A stretch of 64,000 nt of DNA from Pseudomonadota bacterium (GCA_023405815.1 JAEXXM010000026.1:186001-250000); one strand, 5' to 3'. Counted from the first letter of the stretch, positions 38,751 to 48,079 are shown. Notes: generated from the letters alone by a model not told the origin. A program made the numbers and translations.

Positions 38751-39818
38751 ATGAGCAGGCGATCGACGGCACTCCTCAAGACGGCACTTGCTGCGGTCCA
38801 TTACAGTGGCGCCGGCAACCTGCTCGCCCCCTATACGCGCGGTGCCGGCGTCATCTTCATGCTGCACCACGTCGATCCGGCGCCGCCGCAGGAGTTCGAG
38901 CCGAACCGCATCCTCAAGGTCACGCCCCACTTCCTCGAGTCTGTGATTCAACAGGTGCTCGAAGCGGGGTTCGACATCGTCTCGCTCGATCAGGTGCGAG
39001 ACCGGCTCGAAGCTGGCGAAGGCGCTCGCCCGTTTGCATGCTTCACGCTCGATGACGGTTATCGCGACAACCGCGAGTACGCCTACCCGATCTTCCGCCG
39101 CTACTGCGCACCCTTCACGATCTACGTGCCGAGCGACTTCGCCGATGGCCGCGGCGACTTCTGGTGGCTCACGCTCGAGAAGGTCCTGCGCGCCGCGCCG
39201 TCCATCACTCTCGCCATGCGCGGCGAGACGCGGCACTTCCGGCTCGCCAATGCCGCCGAGAAGGACGCCGCGCACCACGACATCTACTGGTGGCTGCGCT
39301 CCCTGCCCGAGGCGCACGCGCGCGCCGTCGTCGCCGAGCTTGCTGCTGCCCACCGCATCAATCCGCAGACCGCGCATAAAGACCTCGTCATGTCGTGGGA
39401 CGAGTTGCGTGAGCTGGCCGACGATCCGCTCGTCACCATCGGCGCACACACGCGTGGACACTTCGCCCTCGCCAAGCTCGACGAAGACGAGGCGCGCGCT
39501 GAGATGGCCGAAAGCATCGCTCGCGTCGAGCACGAGCTGGGGCGCCCGTGCCGGCATTTCAGCTACCCCTACGGCTGCGAGCGCAGCGCCGGCGAGCGCG
39601 AGTTCCGCATCGCCGATGAGCTCGGGCTCGACACAGCCGTCACGACCCAGAAGGGGCTGCTCTACGCCGACCACGCGCACGAGATGACGGCGCTGCCGAG
39701 GCTGTCGCTCAATGGCGACTACCAGGATCTGCGCTACGTGAAGGCGCTGCTCTCGGGGGTGCCCTTCGCGGTGATGAACACCCTGAAACGCTACGCGGGC
39801 GCCCGCATCTCGGCCTGA
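38751..39818 (+). CDS. Polysaccharide deacetylase family protein
   Basis: A 355-residue NodB-fold enzyme that removes N- or O-acetyl groups from polysaccharide. The catalytic Asp-Asp motif is FTLDDGYRDN, the metal-binding His pair is in IGAHTRGHFALA, and the downstream block is RHFSYPYG. The N-terminal GVIFMLHHVDP is typical of membrane-associated members of exopolysaccharide clusters. The ATG at 38751 is chosen; the frame is open to 38655 without family similarity. It follows the Wzz-like gene by 144 bp in the same direction. Confidence 0.9.
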   Translation: MSRRSTALLKTALAAVHYSGAGNLLAPYTRGAGVIFMLHHVDPAPPQEFEPNRILKVTPHFLESVIQQVLEAGFDIVSLDQVRDRLEAGEGARPFACFTLDDGYRDNREYAYPIFRRYCAPFTIYVPSDFADGRGDFWWLTLEKVLRAAPSITLAMRGETRHFRLANAAEKDAAHHDIYWWLRSLPEAHARAVVAELAAAHRINPQTAHKDLVMSWDELRELADDPLVTIGAHTRGHFALAKLDEDEARAEMAESIARVEHELGRPCRHFSYPYGCERSAGEREFRIADELGLDTAVTTQKGLLYADHAHEMTALPRLSLNGDYQDLRYVKALLSGVPFAVMNTLKRYAGARISA

Positions 39819-39913
39819 CTATGCTTGCGGTGCAGCATGAGGCGCGGCGTTCGGCATCTTGAATGGCCGCCGCGCCCCCTTTATCACCCCCTGGGTATCG
39901 AGCAGGGGAATAG

Positions 39914-40990
39914 GTGGCCTTGGTATCGCTTTCACACCGCGCCGAGACGGCGTTCGCCGCGCCCGAGAGCATGGCCGTGCGCCTGTGGCTCGTCTTCGTT
40001 GCGGCCCTCGTATTCGCGATGATCGTCGTCGGCGGCGCGACGCGTCTCACCGACAGCGGGCTGTCGATCACCGAATGGCAGCCGCTGCTCGGCGCCATCC
40101 CGCCCCTCAATGAAGCCGACTGGCACGCCGCGTTCGAAAAGTACAAGGCGATCCCTGAGTACTCGATCGTCAACGCCGGCATGGATCTCGCGGCGTTCAA
40201 GGCGATCTATTGGTGGGAGTGGGCACATCGCTTTCTCGGCCGCTTCATCGGCGTCGCCTTCGCGTTGCCCTTCGCCTTCTTCTGGCTGACCGGCAGGCTG
40301 CGCGGGACCTTCGCGCTGAAGTGCCTCGGCGTGCTGGCCCTTGGCGCCCTGCAGGGCGCCATCGGCTGGTACATGGTGATGTCGGGGCTCGTCGAGCGCA
40401 TCGACGTCAGCCAGTACCGGCTGGCGCTGCATTTGTTGACGGCCTTCTCGATCCTCGCGCTGCTCGTCTGGCTCGCCATCGAGGCGGGTCCCAAAGTCGA
40501 TAGGGTGCGCCTGCGCACGGTGACGCGCGGCCAATACCGCACCGCGCTGGGATTGTTCCTGCTCGTCTTCGTGCAGTCGGGTCTCGGAGCTCTCGTCGCC
40601 GGGCTGAAGGCCGGTCTGACGTACAACACCTGGCCGCTGATGGACGGCAAGCTGGTGCCGGACGGGCTTTTGGCGCATCAGCCCTGGTACGTGAACTTCT
40701 TCGAGAACGTGACGACGGTGCAATTCGATCACCGGATCACGGCATATGCCGTCGTCATCCTCGCCATCGCGCACCTTTGGTCGCTGGTCCGCTCGGCCGA
40801 CGACGAGCACGTCGTCCGCACGGCGGGCATTCTGTCTGCGTGCGTCGTGCTGCAAATGCTCGTCGGCATCTGGACGCTTCTGGCAGGCGTGCCGCTGGCG
40901 CTCGGGCTCGCGCATCAAGCCGGTGCGGCAATCGTCGTTGCGGCGGCGACCCTGCACCTCAACTCGATCAGGCGGGCTGTCGAGCCTTAG
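39914..40990 (+). CDS. ctaA: Haem A synthase (COX15/CtaA)
   Basis: CtaA oxidises haem O to haem A for cytochrome c oxidase. The protein of about 358 residues has eight membrane helices with the conserved histidines in WEWAHRFLGRFIG, ALHLLTAFSI, QFDHRITAYAV and LAHQAGAAIV; the motif GGATRLTDSGLSITEWQP is characteristic of the alphaproteobacterial and mitochondrial type (class lacking the first-loop Cys pair). The GTG at 39914 follows AGGGGAATAG; an ATG at 39971 is a shorter option. Its 3' end overlaps argC by 23 bp (convergent). Confidence 0.93.
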   Translation: MALVSLSHRAETAFAAPESMAVRLWLVFVAALVFAMIVVGGATRLTDSGLSITEWQPLLGAIPPLNEADWHAAFEKYKAIPEYSIVNAGMDLAAFKAIYWWEWAHRFLGRFIGVAFALPFAFFWLTGRLRGTFALKCLGVLALGALQGAIGWYMVMSGLVERIDVSQYRLALHLLTAFSILALLVWLAIEAGPKVDRVRLRTVTRGQYRTALGLFLLVFVQSGLGALVAGLKAGLTYNTWPLMDGKLVPDGLLAHQPWYVNFFENVTTVQFDHRITAYAVVILAIAHLWSLVRSADDEHVVRTAGILSACVVLQMLVGIWTLLAGVPLALGLAHQAGAAIVVAAATLHLNSIRRAVEP

Positions 40991-41948
40991 CGCCAGCTGC
41001 CTCGTCCACGGTCCCGTCGAGCCCCAGCATCAGGCGGATGTTCTGCACCGCCGCCCCCGCGGCGCCCTTGCCGAGGTTGTCCAGCCGCGCCACGAGCACC
41101 GCTTGGTTGAGCGCCGCCTTGCCGAACACGAACAGCTCCAGCCGATCGGTTCCATTCAGCTCCTCGGCAGCAAGACGCGCCGCCTTCGCCGTCGGCTCCT
41201 GCGCCACGCTGATCAGCTCTTGCCCGCGGTAGTGCTTGTCGAGCGTCAGCTCGAGATCGCGTAGGCACGGCTTGCCGGGCAGCGCGTCGAGGTGCAGCGG
41301 GACGGACACGAGCATCCCCTGCCGAAAGTTGCCGACTGAGGGAACGAAGATCGGCCGCCGCGTCAGCCCTGCATAGCGCATGAGCTCGGGCACGTGCTTG
41401 TGCTCGAGGCCTAATGCATAGAGCTCGAACGACGGCGCCGCACCGGCCTCGTACGCTTCGATCATGCTGCGCCCGCCGCCGGAGTAGCCCGACACGGCGT
41501 TGACGGTGAGCGGGTGATCGGCGGGAATGATGCCGGCATCGACCAGCGGACGGATCAGCGCTATGGCTCCCGTCGGGTAGCAGCCGGGATTGGCGACACG
41601 CTCAGCGGCGCGAACCTTGTCCGCCTGGTTCGCATCGAGCTCGGGAAAGCCGTAGACCCAACCGGGGGCAACGCGATGCGCGGTCGACGCATCGAGGATG
41701 CGCGGCGCATCGCTTCCCAGCTCGTCGGCGAGGGCGACCGTCTCTTTCGCTGCTTCGTCGGGCAGGCAGAGCACGACGAGGTCGACATCGGCCAGCATCG
41801 CCTTGCGCGCGCCGGCATCCTTGCGCAGCGCTGGGTCAATGCTCTTCACCACGATGCCGGGCACGCGCGCCAGCCGCTCGCGGATCTCGAGTCCGGTGGT
41901 CCCGGCTTCGCCGTCGATGAAGATGCTTGGCTGTTGCGACTTGCCCAT
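40968..41948 (-). CDS. argC: N-acetyl-gamma-glutamyl-phosphate reductase (short type)
   Basis: ArgC reduces N-acetylglutamyl phosphate in arginine biosynthesis, using NADPH. The 326-residue protein begins with IFIDGEAGTTGLEIRERL, has the catalytic Cys in ANPGCYPTGAIALIRPL and the His in LGLEHKHVPEL. This is the type 2 ArgC found in alphaproteobacteria, shorter than the 340-residue type 1. The ATG at 41948 starts eight residues inside the longest frame and gives the usual N-terminus. No other arg gene is adjacent. Confidence 0.93.
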   Translation of the reverse strand: MGKSQQPSIFIDGEAGTTGLEIRERLARVPGIVVKSIDPALRKDAGARKAMLADVDLVVLCLPDEAAKETVALADELGSDAPRILDASTAHRVAPGWVYGFPELDANQADKVRAAERVANPGCYPTGAIALIRPLVDAGIIPADHPLTVNAVSGYSGGGRSMIEAYEAGAAPSFELYALGLEHKHVPELMRYAGLTRRPIFVPSVGNFRQGMLVSVPLHLDALPGKPCLRDLELTLDKHYRGQELISVAQEPTAKAARLAAEELNGTDRLELFVFGKAALNQAVLVARLDNLGKGAAGAAVQNIRLMLGLDGTVDEAAGAKARQPA

Positions 41949-42053
41949 GGCTCCGGTTCCCATGCAGCTCAAGATGCGGAAAGCGCGGCTTAAGTCGCCG
42001 CGCCCCCGAGTGTCAATGTATCAGACAAATACAGCGAGAGGGCGCGGTGACTG

Positions 42054-42791
42054 TTACCCGAAGCCCAATCGGTGCTTGATGCCCTGCCACAGCGTTTCCG
42101 AGCAGCCGAAGTTGAACGCCTGGCACGTGACCTCGTGCGAGCCCTTGTAGATCATCTCGAGTGCCACCCAGAGGATGATCAGCAAGCCCACCCAGGTGAT
42201 CCAGGGATATTTGACCAGCAGCGAGGCGATGTAGTGCGAGGCCACCGCCATCAGCACGATCGCAACGGCGAGGCCGATCACGAGCACGAGGGTCGACCCC
42301 TTCGATGCGCCGGCCACGGCAAGCACGTTGTCGAGCGACATCGACACGTCTGCGAGAGTGATCAGGCCGACCGCCGACCAGAAGCCGAGCTCACCGTTGT
42401 TCTGCGGTTCGCCGGGCTCGATGTCCGAATGCTGGGTGCCCGTGGTGATCTGTAGGTACATTTTCCAGCACACCCAGAGCAGCAGCAGGCCGCCGGCGAG
42501 GGTGAGGCCGATGATGGCGAGGAGCTGCACGGTTACGGCAGCGAAGAAGATGCGCAGCACCACCGCGGCGGCGATGCCCCAGAAGATGACCTGAGCTCTG
42601 ATCTCCTTGGGGACGCGCGAGGCGGCAAGACCGACGATGATGGCGTTGTCGCCCGCCAGCACCAGGTCGATCATGATGATGTTGATGAGCGGAACGAAGT
42701 TCTGGCGATACCAGTCGATCGAAAAGAGATGTTGCGCTTCTTCGCCGATGACCCCGAGCAGATAGCCCAGGTCCTGCAGTAGCCAGTCCAT
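42054..42791 (-). CDS. TerC family integral membrane protein
   Basis: The 245-residue protein has about seven membrane helices. The TerC hallmark acidic motifs are DLVLAGDNAIIVGLAAS and LADVSMSLDNVLAVAGASKG, thought to bind divalent metal. Members of the YkoY/YceF/Alx group export Mn2+ during protein secretion or support metalation of exoenzymes. The ATG at 42791 is preferred; the open frame to 42899 lacks family character. Downstream of the rpsI-rplM operon and separated from it by a terminator. Confidence 0.9.
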   Translation of the reverse strand: MDWLLQDLGYLLGVIGEEAQHLFSIDWYRQNFVPLINIIMIDLVLAGDNAIIVGLAASRVPKEIRAQVIFWGIAAAVVLRIFFAAVTVQLLAIIGLTLAGGLLLLWVCWKMYLQITTGTQHSDIEPGEPQNNGELGFWSAVGLITLADVSMSLDNVLAVAGASKGSTLVLVIGLAVAIVLMAVASHYIASLLVKYPWITWVGLLIILWVALEMIYKGSHEVTCQAFNFGCSETLWQGIKHRLGFG

Positions 42792-42897
42792 CCAACCCTG
42801 CCTGTCGAGGCGCCACCTGGCACTTCCGCCATGCGCCAATTCCCACACCCGCGCGTATGTGGCATCCCCGCTGTGCGCGGGCAAGCCTCCCGGCGGC

Positions 42898-42929
42898 AAA
42901 AAGGCGAAAGGCCGCCCATAAGGCGGCCT
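42898..42929 (-). terminator. Intrinsic terminator of the rplM-rpsI operon
   Basis: On the minus strand AGGCCGCC pairs with GGCGGCCT around a 5-base loop, followed by TTCGCCTTTTT. It lies 30 bp behind rpsI. Confidence 0.8.
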
Positions 42930-42959
42930 CCCGAGTTCCCGCTCCGCTCCGAATACGCC

Positions 42960-43439
42960 TTAGCGCTTCGAGAACTGGAAGCTGCGGCGTGCCTTCATGC
43001 GGCCATACTTCTTACGCTCGACCACGCGGCTGTCGCGGGTGAGGAAGCCGCCCTTCTTGAGCACCGAGCGCAGGTCGGGCTCGAAGTAGGTCAGCGCCTT
43101 CGAGATGCCGTGGCGCACGGCACCTGCCTGGCCGGAGAGGCCACCGCCGACCACCGTCACATTGATGTCGTACTGCGAGGCGCGGTTCGTCACCGACAGC
43201 GGCTGCTGCAGCAGCATCTGCAGCACCGGTCGCGCGAAGTACGCGGTGTAGTCCTTCGCATTGACGGTGATGACGCCCTTGCCCGGTTTGATCCACACGC
43301 GCGCGACGGCGTTCTTGCGCTTGCCGGTCGCATAGGCGCGGCCGAGGTTGTCGAGCTTCTGCACGTGCACCGGCGCTCCGGCCGGCGCTGCGCCCTTCAA
43401 TCCGCCGAGGTCTTCCAAAGACTTGGTTTCCTGAGCCAT
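42960..43439 (-). CDS. rpsI: 30S ribosomal protein S9
   Basis: The 159-residue protein has the S9 core [20 protein letters not shown], the segment [20 protein letters not shown] and the basic C-terminus [11 protein letters not shown] that reaches the ribosomal P site. A 25-residue N-terminal extension is usual in alphaproteobacteria. It is 5 bp downstream of rplM, the universal bacterial arrangement. Confidence 0.97.
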   Translation of the reverse strand: MAQETKSLEDLGGLKGAAPAGAPVHVQKLDNLGRAYATGKRKNAVARVWIKPGKGVITVNAKDYTAYFARPVLQMLLQQPLSVTNRASQYDINVTVVGGGLSGQAGAVRHGISKALTYFEPDLRSVLKKGGFLTRDSRVVERKKYGRMKARRSFQFSKR

Positions 43440-43444
43440 TGCCT

Positions 43445-43906
43445 TTAGACCCTCGCGTTCTTGCGGTTGAGCTTCGCCACGTCGAGCTTCTCCGGGTTCT
43501 GTGCCGCGTGCGGGTGCTCGTTACCCTTGTAGATCTTGAGATTACGCATCAGCTTGCGCTGCAGGGGGCCGCGCTTCAGCATGCGCTCGACCGCCAGCTC
43601 GACGACGCGCTCGGGGAACTTGCCCTCGAGGATCTTGCGCGGGGTCGTCTCCTTGATGCCGCCTGGGTGGCCAGTGTGGCGGTAGTAGACCTTGTCCTCG
43701 TGCTTGTCGCCCGAGAAGATTACCTTCTCGGCGTTGATGACGACGATGTTGTCGCCGCAGTCGACATGCGGGGTGTAGATCGGCTTGTGCTTGCCCTTGA
43801 GGCGCGTGGCGATGAGAGCGGCGAGCCGACCGACGACGAGACCGTCGGCGTCGATCAGGATCCACTTCTTCTCCACCTCGCCGGGCTTGGCGACGAAGGT
43901 CGTCAT
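43445..43906 (-). CDS. rplM: 50S ribosomal protein L13
   Basis: L13 is an early-assembly 23S rRNA-binding protein. The 153-residue protein contains [51 protein letters not shown] and the C-terminal [17 protein letters not shown]. It is the first gene of the rplM-rpsI operon. Confidence is very high. Confidence 0.97.
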   Translation of the reverse strand: MTTFVAKPGEVEKKWILIDADGLVVGRLAALIATRLKGKHKPIYTPHVDCGDNIVVINAEKVIFSGDKHEDKVYYRHTGHPGGIKETTPRKILEGKFPERVVELAVERMLKRGPLQRKLMRNLKIYKGNEHPHAAQNPEKLDVAKLNRKNARV

Positions 43907-44278
43907 AGTCGGGGGCTCCGATGCTGGATCGCCGGCCTAACAAGGTGCGCAACGATTGCGCTGCCGGCGAAAGAGGCGCCTTGAAAACAGATTGCCGGAC
44001 TCGTGTCAATCGAAACTCGCTACAAAACTGAAAAAGCGGGGCAAATCAAACGCTTGTCGCGTGTGGTAATATGATACCGCATTGTCCTGGCGTGCGCCTT
44101 CGCTCCGCCCTCGTGCCGCCGCGCCGCTTTCCCCCGCGTGCGACTTGCAGCAATAGGCAAATCGGCGTGAGAGTGCTGGCCTCGAGCTTCCAGCAGGCGC
44201 GAAAAAGTCGGAAAACGATGCGCGCGATCGCCGTTCAAATTCGCCCACGCGGCACCAAGTCCTAGGAGGGAAAGATCT
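43907..44278. other. Divergent intergenic region before rplM
   Basis: About 370 bp between rplM (leftward) and the exported protein gene (rightward). Short open frames here have biased Arg/Pro composition and no recognisable product. It must hold the ribosomal protein promoter, but I cannot point to a convincing -35/-10 pair. AGGAGGG at 44264-44270 is the ribosome binding site of the next gene. Confidence 0.4.
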
Positions 44279-44821
44279 ATGCGGCAGGCTCTCAAACGTT
44301 TGATCCCCTGGTTGGCCGCGGCGATGGCCGTCGCCGCGTGCGCAGGGGCCTCGGCGCAGGAGACGCCCTCCGAGCCTCCCAAGGACACGCCCATCAAGCA
44401 GATCAAGCTGACCGACGCGCAGGTCAAAAGCTTCATCGCCGCCCAGCCCGACCTCGCCGTCGTCGCCCCCAAGCTGCAGGAGGCCGGCGACAACATCGAC
44501 ACCGCCCTCCAGTCCGAGCTCGACGGCATCGCCAAGAAGCACGGCTTTGCCAACTTCGCCGAGCTCGACGACGTCGCCGCCAACATCTCCATCGTCATGG
44601 CCGGCCTCGACTCCAAGTCGGGCGAGTTCACCGAGCCCGTCGAGGCCCTGAAGAAGGAGCTCGCCGACGTCACCGCTGATACCTCCATCCCCGAGGATGA
44701 CAAGAAGCAGCTCATCACCGAGCTCACCGAGGCGATCAAGACCACGCCGCAAATCGAGCACCCCGAGAACGTCGAGCTCGTCAAAGCCCACCGCGCCGAC
44801 ATCGAGAAGGCGCTGCAGTGA
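44279..44821 (+). CDS. Exported Ala-rich helical protein, function unknown
   Basis: The 180-residue protein has a signal peptide ending ASAQ (about residue 26) and an almost entirely helical mature part rich in Ala, Lys, Asp and Glu, e.g. QVKSFIAAQPDLAVVAPKLQ and KKHGFANFAELDDVAANIS. The pattern resembles small periplasmic proteins found in Hyphomicrobiales without assigned function. A strong AGGAGG ribosome binding site precedes the ATG. It lies 24 bp before the enoyl-CoA hydratase gene and may be cotranscribed with it. Confidence 0.75.
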   Translation: MRQALKRLIPWLAAAMAVAACAGASAQETPSEPPKDTPIKQIKLTDAQVKSFIAAQPDLAVVAPKLQEAGDNIDTALQSELDGIAKKHGFANFAELDDVAANISIVMAGLDSKSGEFTEPVEALKKELADVTADTSIPEDDKKQLITELTEAIKTTPQIEHPENVELVKAHRADIEKALQ

Positions 44822-44845
44822 CGCCGTGACGGGCGAGGAGGAGCC

Positions 44846-45679
44846 ATGACGCACGCTGCCGCAAGAAAGCCAATTCCGCCGGAAAGCGAGCCGCTGCTTC
44901 TCGACGAGCGCCCGCTTGCCCGCGTCGCTCTCCTCACCTTGAACCGCCCCGACGCGCGCAACGCGCTCTCGCTGGCGATGATCGAGGCGCTGCACGCCGC
45001 CGTTGCCGCCCACGGCGCTGACGCATCCGTCTGCGCCATCGTGCTCGCCGCCAAAGGTCCCGTCTTCTCCTCCGGTCACGACCTGAAAGAGCTAACCGCG
45101 CACCGCGCCGACGGGGACAACGGTCTTGCCTTCTACACCCAGGCGATGACCGCCTGCTCGGCGATGATGCAATCGATCGTCGCCTGCCCCAAGCCCGTCA
45201 TCGCCGCTGTCCAGGGCACCGCCACCGCCGCCGGCTGCCAGCTCGTCGCCACCTGCGATCTCGCCATCGCCTCCGAGAGCGCGAAGTTCTGCACGCCTGG
45301 GGTCAACATCGGCCTCTTCTGCTCGACGCCGATGGTCGCCCTCTCGCGCAACATCGCGAGGAAGCGCGCCATGCAGATGCTGCTGACCGGCGAGATGATC
45401 TCCGCCGCCGAGGCCGCCGACTGGGGCCTCGTCAACAAGGCCGTCCCCGCCGACCGCGTGCTGCCCGACGCGCTCTCCCTCGCCGCCGACATCGCCGCCA
45501 AGTCCCCCCTCACCGTCGCCATCGGCAAGTCTGCCTTCTACGCCCAGGCCGAGATGCCGCTGAAGGACGCCTACGACTATGCCGCGCGCGTGATGGTCGA
45601 CAACATGATGGCGCGCGACGCCAAGGAGGGCATCGACGCCTTTTTGGCCAAGCGCAAGCCCGAGTGGAAGGGTTGCTGA
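44846..45679 (+). CDS. Enoyl-CoA hydratase/isomerase family protein (ECHDC3-like)
   Basis: A 277-residue crotonase-fold protein. The oxyanion-hole segments are PVFSSGHDLKELT and QGTATAAGCQLVATCDLAIA; the stretch CTPGVNIGLFCSTPMVALSR is characteristic of the ECHDC3-like subgroup. The catalytic Glu positions of classical enoyl-CoA hydratase are not conserved here, so the reaction may differ. GAGGAG lies 5 bp before the ATG. No beta-oxidation genes are adjacent. Confidence 0.88.
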   Translation: MTHAAARKPIPPESEPLLLDERPLARVALLTLNRPDARNALSLAMIEALHAAVAAHGADASVCAIVLAAKGPVFSSGHDLKELTAHRADGDNGLAFYTQAMTACSAMMQSIVACPKPVIAAVQGTATAAGCQLVATCDLAIASESAKFCTPGVNIGLFCSTPMVALSRNIARKRAMQMLLTGEMISAAEAADWGLVNKAVPADRVLPDALSLAADIAAKSPLTVAIGKSAFYAQAEMPLKDAYDYAARVMVDNMMARDAKEGIDAFLAKRKPEWKGC

Positions 45680-45751
45680 GCGCCTTCCCGCGCGGTTTTC
45701 TCGCACGCTCCCCGCTATCGTTCCGACACGCCGCGCCCTTATATTCCGCTC

Positions 45752-46285
45752 ATGAATCACGACCGCTACGACGACGACTACATCGCCGACATCCTGCGTT
45801 TCTCGCGCGTGTTCGCCTTTATCGGCGCGTCCGCGAACACGAGCCGGCCGAGCTACTTCGCCATGAAGTACCTCATCGGCAAGGGCTACAAGGTGCATCC
45901 CGTGAACCCCGGGCTCGCCGGCCAGGAGATCCTCGGCCAGGCCGTGTACGCCACCCTCGCCGACGTCCCCGCGCCCGTCGACGTCGTCGACGTGTTCCGC
46001 AATTCCGAAGCCGCGCTCCCCATCGTACGCGACGCGATCGGCTTGAAGGACAAGCTCGGCCTCAAGGCCGTGTGGATGCAGCTCGGCGTGCGCAACGACG
46101 CGGCCGCCGCCGAGGCCGAGGCCGCCGGCCTCAAGGTTGTCATGAACCGCTGCCCCAAGATCGAGTACGGCCGCCTCTCCGGCGAGATCGGCTGGGCCGG
46201 CGTCAACTCCGGGCAGATCTCGAGCCTTAGACCCAAGCTCTCGCCCCGCGGCGTCCAGGGCCTCGCCATTGCCGACAAGAGATGA
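45752..46285 (+). CDS. CoA-binding protein (YccU family)
   Basis: The 177-residue protein has the CoA-binding Rossmann domain: FAFIGASANTSRPSYFAMKY, VHPVNPGLAGQEILG and VDVVDVFRNSEAALPIV, then VWMQLGVRNDAAAAEAEAAG and the conserved MNRCPKIEYGRL with Cys. Homologues are related to the alpha subunit of succinyl-CoA synthetase but lack its catalytic part; the physiological role is unclear. A long palindromic repeat begins at its 3' end. Confidence 0.9.
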   Translation: MNHDRYDDDYIADILRFSRVFAFIGASANTSRPSYFAMKYLIGKGYKVHPVNPGLAGQEILGQAVYATLADVPAPVDVVDVFRNSEAALPIVRDAIGLKDKLGLKAVWMQLGVRNDAAAAEAEAAGLKVVMNRCPKIEYGRLSGEIGWAGVNSGQISSLRPKLSPRGVQGLAIADKR

Positions 46286-46399
46286 AGAGAGGCAGTAGGC
46301 GGTGAAGGCAGTGGGCAGTGAGGGCGATAGCCAGTGGGCAGTCATACGGCGGCAACTACTGCCAACTGCCTTACTGCCTACTGCCTCACTATCTTCTTC
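46284..46399. repeat. Long imperfect palindrome built of GGCAGT/ACTGCC units
   Basis: About 115 bp. The left arm has repeated GGCAGT hexamers (46291, 46308, 46314, 46337) and the right arm repeated ACTGCC (46358, 46365, 46373, 46380). GAAGAGAGGCAGTAGGC on the left pairs with GCCTACTGCCTCACTATCTTC on the right with small bulges. It lies between the convergent CoA-binding and polyketide synthase genes and may act as a terminator for both. Confidence 0.7.
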
Positions 46400-46426
46400 G
46401 CTCGGTCGACGCACCGGTGCCGGCAC

Positions 46427-47533
46427 TCAAAGGTCGAGCACGATAAAGTAGCCGGAGAATCCCGGACCGAACGCCGCTAGCAGAAACCGCCCTTGCGCGC
46501 CGTCGGCCAGCGCCTCCTTGAGGACGAACAGCGCCGTCGCCGATGACATGTTCCCGTACTCCTTCAGCACTTTCCACGAGTAGCGCAGCTGATGTCGCGG
46601 GATGCCAAGAACGCTCTCCGCCGTCGTCAGCAGCTTGCTTCCGCCTGGATGCAATAGGACGCCTCGGAGGTCTTGCGGCGACAGGCCGGCGCGGACGAAG
46701 AACGGCAGCAGCCCTTCCGCTAGCCGCGTGCTCATCAAGCTGGGAAGTTCCGGGCTCAGCACGATGCCGAAGCCGTCGTCCTTGATGTCGAAGCCCATGA
46801 TGTGCTCGGTCTTCGACCATAGATACTCGCCGATCGGTCCGATGCGGGCGCACGCGGGACCGACCCGCCCACTCTCTTCCTTTGCGTCACGACTGCGCAG
46901 CACCACGCTGGCTGCTCCGTCGCCGAACAGCGCCCCTGCAACGAACATCGTGAGGCTGGGGTCGTTGATGCGCAGGCAGAGCGAGCACAGGTCGACCGTC
47001 AGGAACAGCACGTTGGACCCCGGTTGCGCCTGCGCCATGCGCGCCGCCCGCGCAATTCCGGCAACGCCCCCGCCGCAGCCGAACCCGAATATCGGCAATC
47101 GCTGCACATCGGGGCGGAAGGCGAGCCTGTTCATCAGGCGCGCTTCGAGGGTTGGGATCGCGAGCCCCGTGATCGTATTGGTGACGATCGTGTCTATGTC
47201 GCTCAAGGTAAGCCCCGCCTCGGCGACGGCCTGCACCGCGGCCTGTTCGAGGAGATCGAGCGCATTGCGCTGGAAGGTCTCGGTGCGCTCCTCCCAGGTG
47301 TGCGTCCTGAGGTACCATTCTTCCGGCTCGACCGAGTAGCGCCGCTCGATGCCGGTATTGGTATAGAGCGCGTCCAGGCGGGCGTACTGCGGATAGATCT
47401 TGTGCGCGCGCTCTGAGATTTCTGTCTGCCCCGTCACATACCTCGGAACGGCTGTGGCGACGGAGGCAATCTCGACCTCTACGGCGGCTTCCGGAGCGCG
47501 CCGGTCGGCGAGCAGCTCTGCGTGTATCGTCAT
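46427..47533 (-). CDS. Type III polyketide synthase
   Basis: A 368-residue chalcone-synthase-fold enzyme that extends a CoA starter with malonyl-CoA without a carrier protein. The triad is visible: Cys153 in IFGFGCGGGVAGIAR, His in LLHPGGSKLL and Asn in YGNMSSATALFVL. The N-terminal VEIASVATAVPRYV and SVEPEEWYL segments are typical of the bacterial alkylresorcinol/alkylpyrone-type group. The ATG at 47533 is chosen; the frame extends to 47713. No partner methyltransferase or hydroxylase lies next to it, so the product cannot be predicted. Confidence 0.9.
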   Translation of the reverse strand: MTIHAELLADRRAPEAAVEVEIASVATAVPRYVTGQTEISERAHKIYPQYARLDALYTNTGIERRYSVEPEEWYLRTHTWEERTETFQRNALDLLEQAAVQAVAEAGLTLSDIDTIVTNTITGLAIPTLEARLMNRLAFRPDVQRLPIFGFGCGGGVAGIARAARMAQAQPGSNVLFLTVDLCSLCLRINDPSLTMFVAGALFGDGAASVVLRSRDAKEESGRVGPACARIGPIGEYLWSKTEHIMGFDIKDDGFGIVLSPELPSLMSTRLAEGLLPFFVRAGLSPQDLRGVLLHPGGSKLLTTAESVLGIPRHQLRYSWKVLKEYGNMSSATALFVLKEALADGAQGRFLLAAFGPGFSGYFIVLDL

Positions 47534-48079
47534 GTCTCGACCAGCTGGCGTGTCACGCGGGGAGCCGCGTCGCTCAGCAATGATCGATCTGTGCACTGAG
47601 CGCCATTGAACGTAGCAATGATGGTGTAGGCGCAGTTGCGGCGAGGGCTGCATTTTTCTCCGGCCGGCGTCTGACGCGCTGGCGCCGGGTGAACGTACTA
47701 TGCTGGTTTTCACTGTTCACTCCGCGCGCTTCACGATCCGCGTCTGTGCGGTCTGTTGCGCACAGCCCCGCTCCCCGGCCACGGAATATTGCGTGCGAAC
47801 CACCTTCACTGTCATCCCGGCGCAGGCCGGGATCTACGCCAGCTTCCGCAGGCTTTCTTGGTGCAATCGCGCTGCACGCTGCAGCAGACAGCGATTACAG
47901 TCGTCGTCATGCCCGTGGAGACTTGCGTGGATGGCGGCCTGCGCCGCCATGACGGAATCGACAAGCGGTGCTGGACTACGCTCACTCCTCCGTCCCACGG
48001 GCTCGAGTTAGGGGAGGACGGGCGGGATCAGCTTTTGCTCTGACCCACAGCCCCTCAGTGAGCCGCAACTCTTCGTCTT
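47534..48079. other. Gene-free region with a palindromic repeat
   Basis: About 545 bp between the polyketide synthase start and the membrane protein gene. Short overlapping frames show no family features. The region holds the palindromic repeat copy 2 (47811-47953). The upstream part should contain the polyketide synthase promoter, which I cannot identify. Confidence 0.45.
47811..47953. repeat. Palindromic intergenic repeat, copy 2
   Basis: Begins GTCATCCCGG and ends GCCGCCATGAC; each half is itself a hairpin (CCCGGCGCAGGCCGGG on the left; GGCGGCCTGCGCCGCC on the right). It is related to copy 1 at 24782 in its left half and overall design, but the right half differs. Confidence 0.65.

Noticed and set aside
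44006..45079. Two overlapping minus-strand frames across the exported protein and enoyl-CoA hydratase genes
   Set aside because: Low-complexity Leu/Gly/Asp or Ser/Ala translations with no domain; the plus-strand genes have signal peptide and crotonase motifs.
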